Shown here: positions 33,532-42,748 of the stretch, one piece after another | Layout: the number at the start of each line of letters is the position of its first letter | Numbering within the stretch: position 1 is the stretch's first letter | Source of the DNA: Virgibacillus sp. NKC19-3 | Lineage (GTDB): Bacteria > Bacillota > Bacilli > Bacillales > Amphibacillaceae | Length of the DNA stretch: 64,000 bases | NCBI RefSeq assembly: GCF_019837165.1 | Contig: NZ_JAGYHC010000001.1 | Span: 3,534,001-3,598,000 of the forward strand | Reading direction: 5' to 3' | Program-made: the position numbers and the translations under genes | Notes under the pieces: generated by a model | Told to the model about the DNA's origin: nothing | The model's input: the letters and a program-made list of their open reading frames with translations, nothing else | Databases searched by the model: none

Positions 33532-34715
33532 GGTGCTGTATCATTGACGGTGCTAATTTCCACATCCTGGTAATAATGCTTAACAATGTCCTGGTAGGTT
33601 TCTCCTTCTTCAGCCATCCCGTTTGCACCATATTGGCTCATTCCGATGCCATGGCCGAAACCTTTGGTCGTGAAAATAAAATGGTCATTTTTTTGCTCAA
33701 TAGTAAAATCACTTGACTGTAATTCAAGTTGTTCCCGGACTTCCTTACCGGAAAACGTGCTCCCAGCAATTTCTAGCTCATCAACCCGCTGGCTTTCAGT
33801 TCGTGTAACATCCATAGGAACATCATCGTCCGGCGTTAGATCAATACCCAGTGTATCTTCCACCTCACTCATCGTAAAAACTTCCTGATGCAAATATTTC
33901 GGGGAATCTTCATCCCATGGACTTTCAACACTGCGCAGATAAGGAAGCTCATCGCCCCAGTAATCCTCCGAGTTTTCGGTGTACCCATTACTTGTAGAAA
34001 AATAGGACGGTGTGATAGGCGCATCCTCATAGGTTAGAATTTCACCCTGTGTTCCAGCCACTGCCTCTTCTACCTTATCCATTTTCCAATCAAAGTCTTT
34101 GCCTAAAACACTTCGCAGTTCATGTTCACTTTTATAAACCTGATGTGCAGTTGTATCTGTTACATCGAAATTTTCATCTTCATCTTGAAAAAGCAGGTGG
34201 TTCACAATATAGGTTCTGGCTGCCAGCGCCTGTGCTTTTAATGCTTCTACTTCAAACTCCGCAGGCATCTCGGAAGCTACTACCCGTTTTACGTATTCTT
34301 CCAGTGGTACATCTTCAATTGTGTCCGATGTATCACGCATTACTTCCACTGAAAATGGGGAGTCAGCTATTTCCGCTTCCTGTTCCGATGTCTGTTCTGG
34401 GGCTTCTTCTTCGACATTCGGCTCCTCAGCGGCTTCATTGTTGCTCCCAAATGGAATGACGATCATTGTCGGGATGACTAATATAAGTGTGATCAAACAT
34501 GATAATGCAACAAAAGTAGGAAGCTTCCACGAAGCAGAAGGCTTATTCAAGTACTTCGGTTTCTTCGATAGGAAGGGTGTCGGATTTTTCATCTCCCTTT
34601 TCTGTAGCCCTGAATGTATGGATTGCTGCTTCAATTTCATTCGTTTCGAAAGTGATGATTTTTTCTTTTTCCATGCTTTCGGAACTGGTTTTGTTGTGTA
34701 TTTACGATTGTGCAT
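33513..34715 (-). CDS. spoIID: Stage II sporulation peptidoglycan lytic transglycosylase SpoIID
   Basis: Membrane-anchored lytic transglycosylase of the engulfment complex (SpoIID-SpoIIM-SpoIIP), which thins septal peptidoglycan. A basic N-terminus of ~60 residues precedes one helix (LPTFVALSCLITLILVIPTMIVIPF), an acidic linker, then the SpoIID domain: VPLEEYVKRVVASEMPAEFEVEALKAQA with the catalytic Glu in ASEMPAEF, AARTYIVNHL, STSNGYTENSEDYWG and GFGHGIGMSQYGANGMA. At 400 residues it is longer than B. subtilis SpoIID (~343) because of the N-terminal extension; GGGGGAGG before the ATG at 34715 supports that start. In B. subtilis it directly follows murAA. Confidence 0.92.
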   Translation of the reverse strand: MHNRKYTTKPVPKAWKKKKSSLSKRMKLKQQSIHSGLQKREMKNPTPFLSKKPKYLNKPSASWKLPTFVALSCLITLILVIPTMIVIPFGSNNEAAEEPNVEEEAPEQTSEQEAEIADSPFSVEVMRDTSDTIEDVPLEEYVKRVVASEMPAEFEVEALKAQALAARTYIVNHLLFQDEDENFDVTDTTAHQVYKSEHELRSVLGKDFDWKMDKVEEAVAGTQGEILTYEDAPITPSYFSTSNGYTENSEDYWGDELPYLRSVESPWDEDSPKYLHQEVFTMSEVEDTLGIDLTPDDDVPMDVTRTESQRVDELEIAGSTFSGKEVREQLELQSSDFTIEQKNDHFIFTTKGFGHGIGMSQYGANGMAEEGETYQDIVKHYYQDVEISTVNDTAPTLVAR

Positions 34716-34838
34716 GGCCTCCCCCTTTACAATGTTGTGATAAAAATCAAAGCATTTGCTAACAGGTGTATCTAGCTTCCCTACTATTAAACGTATACAA
34801 AACCTGAAAACAATAGAACAACTAATTTAAGAAAAAAA

Positions 34839-34869
34839 CGATGCATTGCTAATGGTTCGCAATGCATCG
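34839..34869 (-). terminator. Terminator of the dpp-ykf operon
   Basis: CGATGCATTGC and GCAATGCATCG make a perfect 11-bp stem; on the minus strand it is followed by TTTTTTT. It lies ~35 bases after the ykfD-like stop. Confidence 0.85.
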
Positions 34870-34903
34870 GCATTTCATTTTTTCTTATAGCGTTTGTTAT
34901 TTT

Positions 34904-35869
34904 TCACTTATCATCATACAAATGACAAGCTACGTAGTGGTCTCGCTCCACTTCCTGCCAAACAGGAGTTATCTGGGAACAGACCTCCATGGCCACCGGG
35001 CAACGTGTCCGAAATACACAGCCACTTGGCGGATCAACCGGGCTTGGGAGTTCTCCCTCCAGTATGATTCGTTCCCGCTCATCTTCAATATCAGGATCAG
35101 GAATGGGGATAGCAGATAGTAATGCTTTTGTATAGGGATGCAGCGGGTTTTCATAGAGGCGATCGCTACTGGCAAGCTCAACCATATTACCTAAATACAT
35201 AACCCCGATGCGATCAGAAATTTGTCGCACCATAGATAGGTCATGGGCAATAAATAAAAAGGTCAATTCTTTTTCCATTTGCAACGCTTTTAGTAGATTT
35301 ACAACTTGGGCTTGAACCGATACATCCAATGCTGATATTGGTTCATCGGCAATGATAAAATCAGGATTTAAGGCTAATGCTCTGGCAATTCCGATTCGCT
35401 GGCGCTGGCCACCACTGAACTCATGAGGATAACGATTGGCATGATCACGATTTAGACCAACCTCCTCCAATAGCTTAAAAATACGGTTATGCAGTTCTTC
35501 CTTTGTTTGATAAATGTTATGCACTTCCATTGGTTCTGCGATAACTTCCTTTACTGTCGATCGCGGATTAAGCGAAGCATATGGATCCTGAAAAATCATT
35601 TGCATGTTTCGATGAAATGTAAACTTTTCCTTGTCGTCGAATTCATGGACATTCCCTCCATCATAGAAAACATCCCCATCTGTTTTTTCATAAAGCCCCA
35701 TGATTGTCCTTCCAATTGTTGATTTTCCGCAGCCGGATTCGCCAACGAGTCCGAATGTTTCGCCCCGATTCACATGAAACGTGACATTATTTACAGCTTG
35801 TAGTTCTTTCCCTCGTCCCATATGGAAGTATTTTTTCAGATTGCTCACCTGCAAAATTTTCTCATTCAT
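34904..35869 (-). CDS. ykfD: Peptide ABC transporter ATPase, second subunit (YkfD/OppF type)
   Basis: ATPase that powers the Dpp-type permease together with the DppD-like ATPase. The start is at ATG 35869 or the adjacent 35872, after GGGAGGGAAG; both lie just inside the end of the NlpC/P60 gene, so the two are coupled. Walker A GESGCGKST, Q-loop IFQDPYASLNPRS, signature FSGGQRQRIGIARAL, Walker B DFIIADEPISALD and H-loop FIAHDLSM are intact. The C-terminal oligopeptide-transporter domain (PPSGCVFRTRCPVAMEVC) has the Cys pattern of the family. Last gene of the operon. Confidence 0.9.
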   Translation of the reverse strand: MNEKILQVSNLKKYFHMGRGKELQAVNNVTFHVNRGETFGLVGESGCGKSTIGRTIMGLYEKTDGDVFYDGGNVHEFDDKEKFTFHRNMQMIFQDPYASLNPRSTVKEVIAEPMEVHNIYQTKEELHNRIFKLLEEVGLNRDHANRYPHEFSGGQRQRIGIARALALNPDFIIADEPISALDVSVQAQVVNLLKALQMEKELTFLFIAHDLSMVRQISDRIGVMYLGNMVELASSDRLYENPLHPYTKALLSAIPIPDPDIEDERERIILEGELPSPVDPPSGCVFRTRCPVAMEVCSQITPVWQEVERDHYVACHLYDDK

Positions 35870-36824
35870 CATTACTTCCCTCCCGTCTGCGCCAGTATCG
35901 TCTAGCAGCACAAAGCTCACGCTCGTATATCGTTCCTTTCAGCGCCACAATTTCCACGCCCTTTCCCGTCTGCGGTGCGTGAAGCATTTTTCCATTACCA
36001 TAATAAATTCCCACATGATGAAGCTTCCCCTTTCCTTCCTCGTAAGCGAAAAAGACTAAATCTCCTGGCAAAAGCTCCTCTAAATCTACTTTTTCTCCGG
36101 AAGATGCCTGATCACTGGCATCACGTGCAATCCGGTAGCCATTTGCCTTATGCGTGGCGTATGCTAAACCTGAACAATCATAACCAAACGAACTCATGCC
36201 TCCCCAGAAATAAGCAAGTTGTACAAACGGTTCACCAGCTCGAACGATGTCTTGCCCACTCCCCTGTTCTATGCCTTTTTCGGAGGGAAACATATGCACC
36301 GCTTCTTTTGACAAATACCCTTTACCATGTGGCGTCTTTACCTCTATGCGCGTTTGCCTGCTACTTGCAATTGGGAGCATCGTCATATAGCTGAGTTTCA
36401 TGACATTTTCACCTTGCTTATCTTCCAAAAATGCTTTTTTCTGTGTGACAACTGCAAATTGGTTGCTCATCCAATTTGTTTTGTTTACTTGCATTAGTTG
36501 TGCACATGGAATCCAGCCGGGATAGCCACGTTCATCTTTTTTGGAGGGTTGAGAGGGTATGATAACTTTCGCAAACGTTTCTTTCTTATCTATCATTATT
36601 ACTGGTTCTCCGTACAATACTTGAGATTGGATACGATTCTCTTCACAAAGGGCAAGGCTTTCTTCATGGCTTAAATCCCGAATCCATTGGTCGATATCCG
36701 CATGAGGACGAACTCCAGGTTCATCAACGTCCCTCGGTGACTGCGGAGATGTCCATACGGTTGCTACCGGAACAGCAGTCACCCACATGTTTTCCGGAAA
36801 TTGATCAAATGTTTGATTAGTCAA
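35862..36824 (-). CDS. ykfC: NlpC/P60 gamma-D-glutamyl-L-diamino acid endopeptidase (YkfC type)
   Basis: Cysteine peptidase that cuts murein peptides between D-Glu and the diamino acid, working on imported L-Ala-D-Glu-containing peptides. Two SH3-like regions fill residues ~1-185 (VTAVPVATVWTSP; WIPCAQLMQV). The NlpC/P60 domain follows, with Cys in GYDCSGLAYATHKANG and His in LHHVGIYYGNGKMLHAP. There is no signal peptide, so it is cytoplasmic like B. subtilis YkfC. The start codon overlaps nothing upstream; the stop overlaps ykfD. A linking ykfB epimerase is absent. Confidence 0.9.
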   Translation of the reverse strand: MTNQTFDQFPENMWVTAVPVATVWTSPQSPRDVDEPGVRPHADIDQWIRDLSHEESLALCEENRIQSQVLYGEPVIMIDKKETFAKVIIPSQPSKKDERGYPGWIPCAQLMQVNKTNWMSNQFAVVTQKKAFLEDKQGENVMKLSYMTMLPIASSRQTRIEVKTPHGKGYLSKEAVHMFPSEKGIEQGSGQDIVRAGEPFVQLAYFWGGMSSFGYDCSGLAYATHKANGYRIARDASDQASSGEKVDLEELLPGDLVFFAYEEGKGKLHHVGIYYGNGKMLHAPQTGKGVEIVALKGTIYERELCAARRYWRRREGSNDE

Positions 36825-36870
36825 TATGGAAGCTCCTTTCTTAAGACCTCTTTCGTATGCACGGTTGATT

Positions 36871-36981
36871 TCAACCTTCGACGTTTCTATTTTTCTGTAT
36901 CAAATTTAATAAGCAATCAAAATAGCCTTTCTCTACCATCCTAAGCAATATTTCACGTGCTTTCTCCATCTCATTGTTCAT
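36871..36981 (-). CDS. Possible 36-residue small protein overlapping the end of ykfA
   Basis: An ATG at 36981 sits inside the last codons of the LD-carboxypeptidase gene with AGGTG just before it. It opens MNNEMEKAREILLRMVEKGYFDCLLNLIQKNRNVEG, an amphipathic, helix-like sequence. It fills the space where ykfB stands in B. subtilis but does not resemble that epimerase. It could be a genuine coupled microprotein or chance; no family is recognised. Confidence 0.35.
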   Translation of the reverse strand: MNNEMEKAREILLRMVEKGYFDCLLNLIQKNRNVEG

Positions 36982-37894
36982 CAACACCTGATTCGATACA
37001 TAATGTTTTATCAGCAGTTGTTAATATTGCTGGAGCGCCGAGCGGAACGGCGAAGTGTGGAAGACAATGACCGATTTTAAATCCACTCATAACCGGGATT
37101 TCCAATGGGCAAAAATAATCCCTGAACACTTGTTCAAGTGTAAGTGATTCCTCTGATTCCGGTTCTGCTTCGGCAAAATCACCGATGACAATACCAGCAA
37201 CGTCTTCCAATTTCCCTGCAAGCTTCAATTGATTCAGCATCCCGTCCACACGATACGGCTCCTCCCCGATGTCCTCCAGCAAAAGAATTTTTCCCTTCGT
37301 ATGAATCTCATAAGGTGTTCCAATGGAGCTAACGAGTAAGGATAGATTCCCACCGACTAGTTCTCCCTCAGCCCTGCCGGAAGTGAGCACTTGTAATGGA
37401 GAGATTTTTTCCGAGTACATCAGTTTCATCGGTTCAAAAAGCTGTTTAAACATTAATGCAGAAAGTGTGTCAAAATCTTCCTCAGCAATATCAGAAGCAA
37501 GCATCGGTCCGTGGAAAGTGATCAGTCCGCATATTTGCCGAATAGCTGTATGTAAATACGTAATATCACTATACCCCCATATGATTTTCGGATGCCTTTT
37601 GATCAACGCATAATCAAGATCAGCCGCGATTCGGGCTGTACCATAGCCACCGCGGGCAAAAATAATCGCTTTGATGCGTGTGTCGGCTATCATCTCATGC
37701 ATATCTTGAACCCGCTGCGCATCTGTACCGGCTAAGTAGCCATGGACATTATCTATATGCCTGCCCCATTCCACATGAAGTCCCATATTTTCAAAAAAGG
37801 GGGTGGCCCGTTTTAATTTTTCCAGGTTGGGCGGACCGGCAGGTGCTACAACACCAATCGTATCCCCCCGTTGCAATCGAACAGGACGCCTCAT
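36971..37894 (-). CDS. ykfA: S66 LD-carboxypeptidase (YkfA/LdcA type)
   Basis: Serine peptidase that removes the terminal D-Ala from murein tetrapeptides for recycling. 307 residues: the N-terminal domain DTIGVVAPAGPP, FARGGYGTARIAADLDY and the nucleophile elbow GYSDIT (Ser), then the C-terminal domain with the catalytic Glu in EDIGEEPYRVDGML and His in KIGHCLPHFAVPLGAPA. It is cytoplasmic with no signal. It lies between the dppE-like binding protein and ykfC in one operon, matching the B. subtilis dpp-ykf order. A REP-like palindrome sits just upstream. Confidence 0.92.
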   Translation of the reverse strand: MRRPVRLQRGDTIGVVAPAGPPNLEKLKRATPFFENMGLHVEWGRHIDNVHGYLAGTDAQRVQDMHEMIADTRIKAIIFARGGYGTARIAADLDYALIKRHPKIIWGYSDITYLHTAIRQICGLITFHGPMLASDIAEEDFDTLSALMFKQLFEPMKLMYSEKISPLQVLTSGRAEGELVGGNLSLLVSSIGTPYEIHTKGKILLLEDIGEEPYRVDGMLNQLKLAGKLEDVAGIVIGDFAEAEPESEESLTLEQVFRDYFCPLEIPVMSGFKIGHCLPHFAVPLGAPAILTTADKTLCIESGVDEQ

Positions 37895-37915
37895 TTACAA
37901 CCCTCCTTATGAATC

Positions 37916-37997
37916 GGGACAGGGGGACAGGTTCCTTGTCCCAGCATACGCCACCAAAAGGGGGACGGCTGGGACAATGTCCCTGTCCCCCTGTCCC
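37916..37997. repeat. REP-like long palindrome
   Basis: GGGACAGGGGGACAG (37916-37930) pairs perfectly with CTGTCCCCCTGTCCC (37983-37997), and inside it TTGTCCCAGC pairs with GCTGGGACAA. The result is a two-part ~80-base hairpin between the dppE-like and ykfA genes. The motif gggacagggggac is one I recognise as a recurrent extragenic repeat of Bacillus genomes. It could reduce read-through or protect the dppE transcript end. Confidence 0.8.
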
Positions 37998-37999
37998 TA

Positions 38000-39661
38000 T
38001 TATTCTTTCTCCACATATTTTAGATCAACATAGCCTACAGGATGGCGCAAGATACCTGATACACTGTCTGCTTCTACAAATACTTGGTTGTAGTACCGCA
38101 GTGGAAGAATGGGCATTTCTTCGGCTAACAGTTGTTCTGCTTGGTACATATGCTCCCAGCGACGTTCTTCGTCTGTTTCGGATTTCGCATCGGCGATTAG
38201 TTGGTCATATTCTTCATTGGACCAGCCGGTACGATTCATCGATGAATCGGTAACAAAGCTTTCCAGAAAATTAACCGGATCACCATAGTCAAACAGGAAT
38301 GAACTACGTGAGAGTTGATGTTCTAAATTTTTCTGATCCTCCAGGAAAACATTCCATTCTGTATTTTCCAACGTGACATCAACACCTAGGGTTTCACTAA
38401 GCATACCTTGCATTGTTTCCGCAATGGCCTTATTAAGATCATCTGTATTATAGGACAACGTCACTTCCGGCAGCTCCTCGTAGCCTTCCTCTTCCATACC
38501 CTCTTCAAGCAAACGCACTGCTTCTTCCGGATCATCGTTTACAAGATCCCCGTTTGCATCACGGAAGTCTTCTCCTGATGGGTTTGTAAAGCCTGGAGAA
38601 ACAAAGCCATGGGCCGGTTCTACTTTATTTTTCACAACAAAATCTGTGACCTCCTGGCGATTCATCGCTAATGCAAATGCTTGTCGTATTTTCTTATTTT
38701 GAAAAGGTTCTTCTTCTACATTAAAACGAAAAAATTCCAATCCTCCTCTTTCATCTATCGCGACATTATCACCTTCAATTAATTCATCGGACAATTCCTC
38801 AGGAATTTCTGCAACATCAAGATCGCCGGTATCAAACATTTGATATTGGGTATTCCGATCATTAACCATAGCCCAATGAACGCCATCTAGACTTACGGTA
38901 TCCGCATCCCAATACTGGTCATTTTTCGCAAAAATCATTTCACTATCATGCTCCCAGGACTCAAGCATAAAAGGTCCATTGGACACAAAGGTATCTGCTT
39001 CCGCATGCCAATCCGGATTTTCTGCTGCTACCTCTTCATTGATAGGAAAAAACGCTGGATTTGTTACAACATGCAAGAAAAAACCGGTTGGATCTTCTAA
39101 TTCCACTTCAAATGTTTTCTCGTCAACTGCTGTTACCCCTACATCTTCTGCTGAACCTTCCCCACTATTAAATGCTTCGCCCCCTTTTACGAAATAAGCC
39201 AGAAATGCAGCCGGGGAACCAGTTTCTGGGTCAAGTAATTGCTGCCAAGCATAAACGAAGTCCTCTGCCGTAACGGGATCTCCATTGGACCAATTTGCAT
39301 CTTCCCGCAGATAAAAAGTATACATAGTTCCATCATCAGAGATATCCCAGTCACTAGCCATTGCAGGTTCAGGCGTGCCGTCATCGCCTAAGCGGGTCAG
39401 CCCTTCCATCAAATTATTTAACGGATCCCAGGAATTTTCATCAAATCCAATAGATGGATTAAACGATGTCGGCTCCTCCCAGTTGTTGATGCGAAGCACA
39501 TTTTCACCTCCTGCCTCTTCCCCTGCATTTGAGCCACCATCCCCTGTTTCCTCTGTATCATTTTCCTCTTCCGGCTCTTCCCCTGCACTTTCATTGGCGG
39601 TACACGCTGCTAGAACAATCACCGTCAACAAAGCCAACAAGAATACGAGAAACTTCTTCAT
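38000..39661 (-). CDS. dppE: Dipeptide/murein peptide-binding lipoprotein (DppE type)
   Basis: Solute-binding protein of the peptide ABC importer. The lipoprotein signal (MKKFLVFLLALLTVIVLAAC) is followed by an acidic linker and an SBP family 5 fold: LRINNWEEPTSFNPSIGFD, YTFYLREDANWSNGDPVTAEDFVYAWQ, VSNGPFMLESW, FFRFNVEEEPFQNKKIRQAFALAMNR and GYVDLKYVEKE at the end. 553 residues, typical for OppA/DppE. GGGGGAAAAAGG precedes the ATG. A ~95-base spacer from dppD may allow separate high-level expression. Ligand type is inferred from the surrounding dppA and ykf genes. Confidence 0.9.
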   Translation of the reverse strand: MKKFLVFLLALLTVIVLAACTANESAGEEPEEENDTEETGDGGSNAGEEAGGENVLRINNWEEPTSFNPSIGFDENSWDPLNNLMEGLTRLGDDGTPEPAMASDWDISDDGTMYTFYLREDANWSNGDPVTAEDFVYAWQQLLDPETGSPAAFLAYFVKGGEAFNSGEGSAEDVGVTAVDEKTFEVELEDPTGFFLHVVTNPAFFPINEEVAAENPDWHAEADTFVSNGPFMLESWEHDSEMIFAKNDQYWDADTVSLDGVHWAMVNDRNTQYQMFDTGDLDVAEIPEELSDELIEGDNVAIDERGGLEFFRFNVEEEPFQNKKIRQAFALAMNRQEVTDFVVKNKVEPAHGFVSPGFTNPSGEDFRDANGDLVNDDPEEAVRLLEEGMEEEGYEELPEVTLSYNTDDLNKAIAETMQGMLSETLGVDVTLENTEWNVFLEDQKNLEHQLSRSSFLFDYGDPVNFLESFVTDSSMNRTGWSNEEYDQLIADAKSETDEERRWEHMYQAEQLLAEEMPILPLRYYNQVFVEADSVSGILRHPVGYVDLKYVEKE

Positions 39662-39756
39662 CCTTTTTCCCCCTTTTGATTGATTAGCTTTTATTTTCTA
39701 CTTGAACGTATCATAGAAATCAAAGCATGCCATAAAACACTTGCAAAATGCATGGA

Positions 39757-40761
39757 TTATCTAACCGTGGTAGCTGCTAAAAGTTGTTTCGCTCGCTCAT
39801 CCTGCAGCCAGCAATCCACCCTATGGGTATCACTCAAGTTTGTATTTACAGGATAAACATGTGCGCACACCTCCATGGCAAATGGGCATCTGGCAGTAAA
39901 TGGGCATCCTTTCGGAGGGGCAAACAAATCCGGTGGTGTCCCGTCAATTGGCGTTAATGCTTCCCCTTTTACATCTAGCCGTGGCACTGAATTCAATAAT
40001 CCTTGTGTATAAGGATGCTCATGCTTATAAAATATTTCCCGTTTCGTGCCTTCTTCGATGATTTTTCCTGCATACATAACGACAATTCGATCAGCAATTT
40101 TAGCTACAACACCTAAATCATGTGTAATGAGAATAATAGATACGCCTGTAACCGCTTGAATCTTTTCAAAAAGCTCCAGTATCTGTGCTTGAATCGTTAC
40201 ATCAAGGGCTGTCGTTGGTTCATCTGCAATCAACAGTTCTGGTTCACCAATTAAGGCTATGGCAATGACCACACGTTGACGCATCCCTCCACTGAATTGA
40301 TGGGGATAGTGCTTCAGGCGTTCGTGTGGATTCGGTATACCAACAAGTTCCAACATCTCAATTGCCCGTTGCTTCGCTTCATGTGGGGAAATAGCTTGAT
40401 GTTGCTTCAACCCTTCCATGAGCTGGGTGCCAATCGTTAATGTCGGGTTTAATGCAGTCATCGGATCTTGAAAAATCATCGATATGTCCACACCACGAAT
40501 GGAACGCATTTGCTTTTCCGTATTTGTTGTTAAATCGTTACCATGAAACAGAATGGACCCACCTGAAATTTTGCCCGGCGGATCAGGAATCAGCCCCATA
40601 ATCGCATTAGCTATAACACTTTTCCCACAACCCGACTCCCCGACGATAGCGAGTGTTTCCCCTTTATTTAAATGAAGATCAACGCCACGTACTGCTTTCA
40701 CCGTCCCTCCATATGTTGTAAAAGTGACATGAAGATCGTTTACTTCGAGAATTTTTTCCAT
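39757..40761 (-). CDS. dppD: Peptide ABC transporter ATPase (DppD type)
   Basis: First ATPase of the dipeptide importer. Walker A GESGCGKSV, Q-loop IFQDPMTALNPTL, signature FSGGMRQRVVIAIAL, Walker B ELLIADEPTTALD and H-loop ITHDLGVV are all present. The C-terminal oligopeptide domain shows PPKGCPFTARCPFAMEVC. 334 residues. It starts eight bases after the DppC-like permease gene. It pairs with the YkfD-like ATPase three genes downstream. Confidence 0.92.
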   Translation of the reverse strand: MEKILEVNDLHVTFTTYGGTVKAVRGVDLHLNKGETLAIVGESGCGKSVIANAIMGLIPDPPGKISGGSILFHGNDLTTNTEKQMRSIRGVDISMIFQDPMTALNPTLTIGTQLMEGLKQHQAISPHEAKQRAIEMLELVGIPNPHERLKHYPHQFSGGMRQRVVIAIALIGEPELLIADEPTTALDVTIQAQILELFEKIQAVTGVSIILITHDLGVVAKIADRIVVMYAGKIIEEGTKREIFYKHEHPYTQGLLNSVPRLDVKGEALTPIDGTPPDLFAPPKGCPFTARCPFAMEVCAHVYPVNTNLSDTHRVDCWLQDERAKQLLAATTVR

Positions 40762-40769
40762 GGTGTCAC

Positions 40770-41726
40770 CTACTTCCTTAATTTCGGATCAAGTGCGTCT
40801 TGAAGGCCATCACCCAGTACATTAAATGCAAACATCGTAAATGATATGAAAAATGCCGGGAAAAACAATGTCCACCAATTTCCGGACAGGATCGCACCCA
40901 GTGAATCGTTTGCCATCACACCCCAACTGGCATACGGCGATTGTACACCGAGCCCGAGAAAACTTAAAAATGCTTCCGCAAAAATAGCAGTTGGAACCGT
41001 TAATGTCATTTGAACAATAATGGGTCCCATTGTATTGGGTAGTAAATTTTTCCGAATAATCCGCGCTGTCTTCGTGCCAAATGATTTAGAAGCGAGGACA
41101 AATTCATAGTTCTTAATCTGAAGTACTTGCCCTCGCACAATTCGCGCCATACCTACCCAGCCTGTTACACTTAGCGCAATAATGATAGTGGATAAACTTG
41201 GGCCCAGAACGACCAATAATAATATAACGACCAATAAATAAGGTAACCCATATAAAATTTCAATAATACGCATCATCATCCCATCTGTACGACCACCTTT
41301 ATAACCAGCAATTCCACCATAGATAATCCCAATGGTGACATCAATCAAGGCAGCCATGAAACCTACGAATAAGGATATTCGAGCACCGAACCACGTCCTT
41401 GTAAACACATCACGCCCGCCATTATCTGTACCGAACCAATGCTCTAGACTCGGAGGCTGGTATTGATTGGACAAATCTTGCTCGTTAACCTGATGTGGAG
41501 ACATCATTGGTCCAAAAATAGCCATAAATACGAGCAAAATCAAAAATACGAAGCCAGCCATTGCCAATTTATTTTTCACCAGTCGTTTCCAGGCATCCTC
41601 CCAATAGGATAAGGAAGGTCTAGAAACCGACTCCGAAGCTTGCTTGTCTATTTTCCGCCATGTGAACCAATCATCTGGCACGTCGGTCGGAGAATGGGTC
41701 ACGTCATGATTATGTGTTGATTTCAT
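40770..41726 (-). CDS. dppC: Peptide ABC transporter permease (DppC type)
   Basis: Membrane permease subunit. A ~50-residue cytoplasmic N-terminus leads into the first helix (LAMAGFVFLILLVFMAIFGPMM), the periplasmic GTDNGGRDVFTRTWFGARISLFVG signature, about five further helices, and the EAA cytoplasmic loop (FVLASKSFGTKTARIIRKNLLPN). It ends GDGLQDALDPKLRK as OppC/DppC proteins do. GGGAGGAG precedes the ATG, one base after the DppB gene. Confidence 0.92.
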   Translation of the reverse strand: MKSTHNHDVTHSPTDVPDDWFTWRKIDKQASESVSRPSLSYWEDAWKRLVKNKLAMAGFVFLILLVFMAIFGPMMSPHQVNEQDLSNQYQPPSLEHWFGTDNGGRDVFTRTWFGARISLFVGFMAALIDVTIGIIYGGIAGYKGGRTDGMMMRIIEILYGLPYLLVVILLLVVLGPSLSTIIIALSVTGWVGMARIVRGQVLQIKNYEFVLASKSFGTKTARIIRKNLLPNTMGPIIVQMTLTVPTAIFAEAFLSFLGLGVQSPYASWGVMANDSLGAILSGNWWTLFFPAFFISFTMFAFNVLGDGLQDALDPKLRK

Positions 41727-41727
41727 G

Positions 41728-42660
41728 CTATTCTCCTCCCTTTTTATTCATTTTTATACGAGGATCGAGAATCCCATATGCCAAATCTACTAGAAATAAT
41801 GTAATAATCAGGAATGCACTATAAAATACAGTCGTCCCCATAATGACCGGAAAGTCTCGTTGGTTAATGCTTTCTACAAAATATTTCCCCATTCCCGGAA
41901 TAGCAAAAATTTCCTCAATAACAAACGTCCCTGTTAAAATACCTGCAAGCAATGTCCCTAACATAGTAACGACAGGCATCAAGGCATTTCTAAGTGCATG
42001 CTTGATGATAATTTTCCATGGAGACAGTCCTTTTGCACGCGCCATTTTTATGTAATCCTGTGTTAAAACCTCCAGCATCGTTGATCTTGTAAGTCTTGCG
42101 ACGATCGCCATTGGACTTGTAGCCAGCGCGATAATCGGTAGAATCATATGTGCAGGACTTGACCATGTTGCAGGTGGGAGAATTTCCAAATTAACAGCCA
42201 ATTGTTGAATCAATAGTGTTGCTAATACAAAATTTGGAATAGATATCCCTAACACGGCAAAACCCATCGCTACATAATCGACAATCCCATTGTGCCTGAG
42301 TGCCGCCATGATTCCTAAAATAATCCCTGAAATAACGGCAACGCCAATGGTTAGCACCCCTAATTCAAAGGAAATGGGAAATCCGCGTTCCAATAAACCA
42401 TTCACCGACTGGTTCGGCTGCTTGATCGATGGTCCGAAGTCAAAGGTGGCAATTGACTTGATATAAAGCAAATACTGCACATAATAAGGCTCATCCAGAT
42501 TATAATGTGCCTCTAAATTAGCCTGCACCGTCTCATTCGTTGCTCTTTCACTATTAAAAGGTGAACCCGGTATTGTGACCATCAGAACGAATGTTAATGT
42601 GACAATGATCCACAAGGTCACAATCATAATCAGCAATCGTTTTAAAATATAGCGAAGCAT
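41728..42660 (-). CDS. dppB: Peptide ABC transporter permease (DppB type)
   Basis: Partner permease subunit. The start is taken at the ATG at 42660 (MLRYILKRLLIMIVTLWIIVTLTF) after GGAGGG, removing 18 unlikely residues. Six helices follow, with the EAA loop YIKMARAKGLSPWKIIIKHALRNALMP and the C-terminal LVDLAYGILDPRIK, as in OppB/DppB. One base separates it from dppC. Confidence 0.92.
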   Translation of the reverse strand: MLRYILKRLLIMIVTLWIIVTLTFVLMVTIPGSPFNSERATNETVQANLEAHYNLDEPYYVQYLLYIKSIATFDFGPSIKQPNQSVNGLLERGFPISFELGVLTIGVAVISGIILGIMAALRHNGIVDYVAMGFAVLGISIPNFVLATLLIQQLAVNLEILPPATWSSPAHMILPIIALATSPMAIVARLTRSTMLEVLTQDYIKMARAKGLSPWKIIIKHALRNALMPVVTMLGTLLAGILTGTFVIEEIFAIPGMGKYFVESINQRDFPVIMGTTVFYSAFLIITLFLVDLAYGILDPRIKMNKKGGE

Positions 42661-42748
42661 GATTCCCATCCCTCCAAGCTCCGATTTATTTTCTAGCAAA
42701 TAATTCATTTTCAAGCCCTTTTTCCGAAAAAGTGATCATACTACTTGA

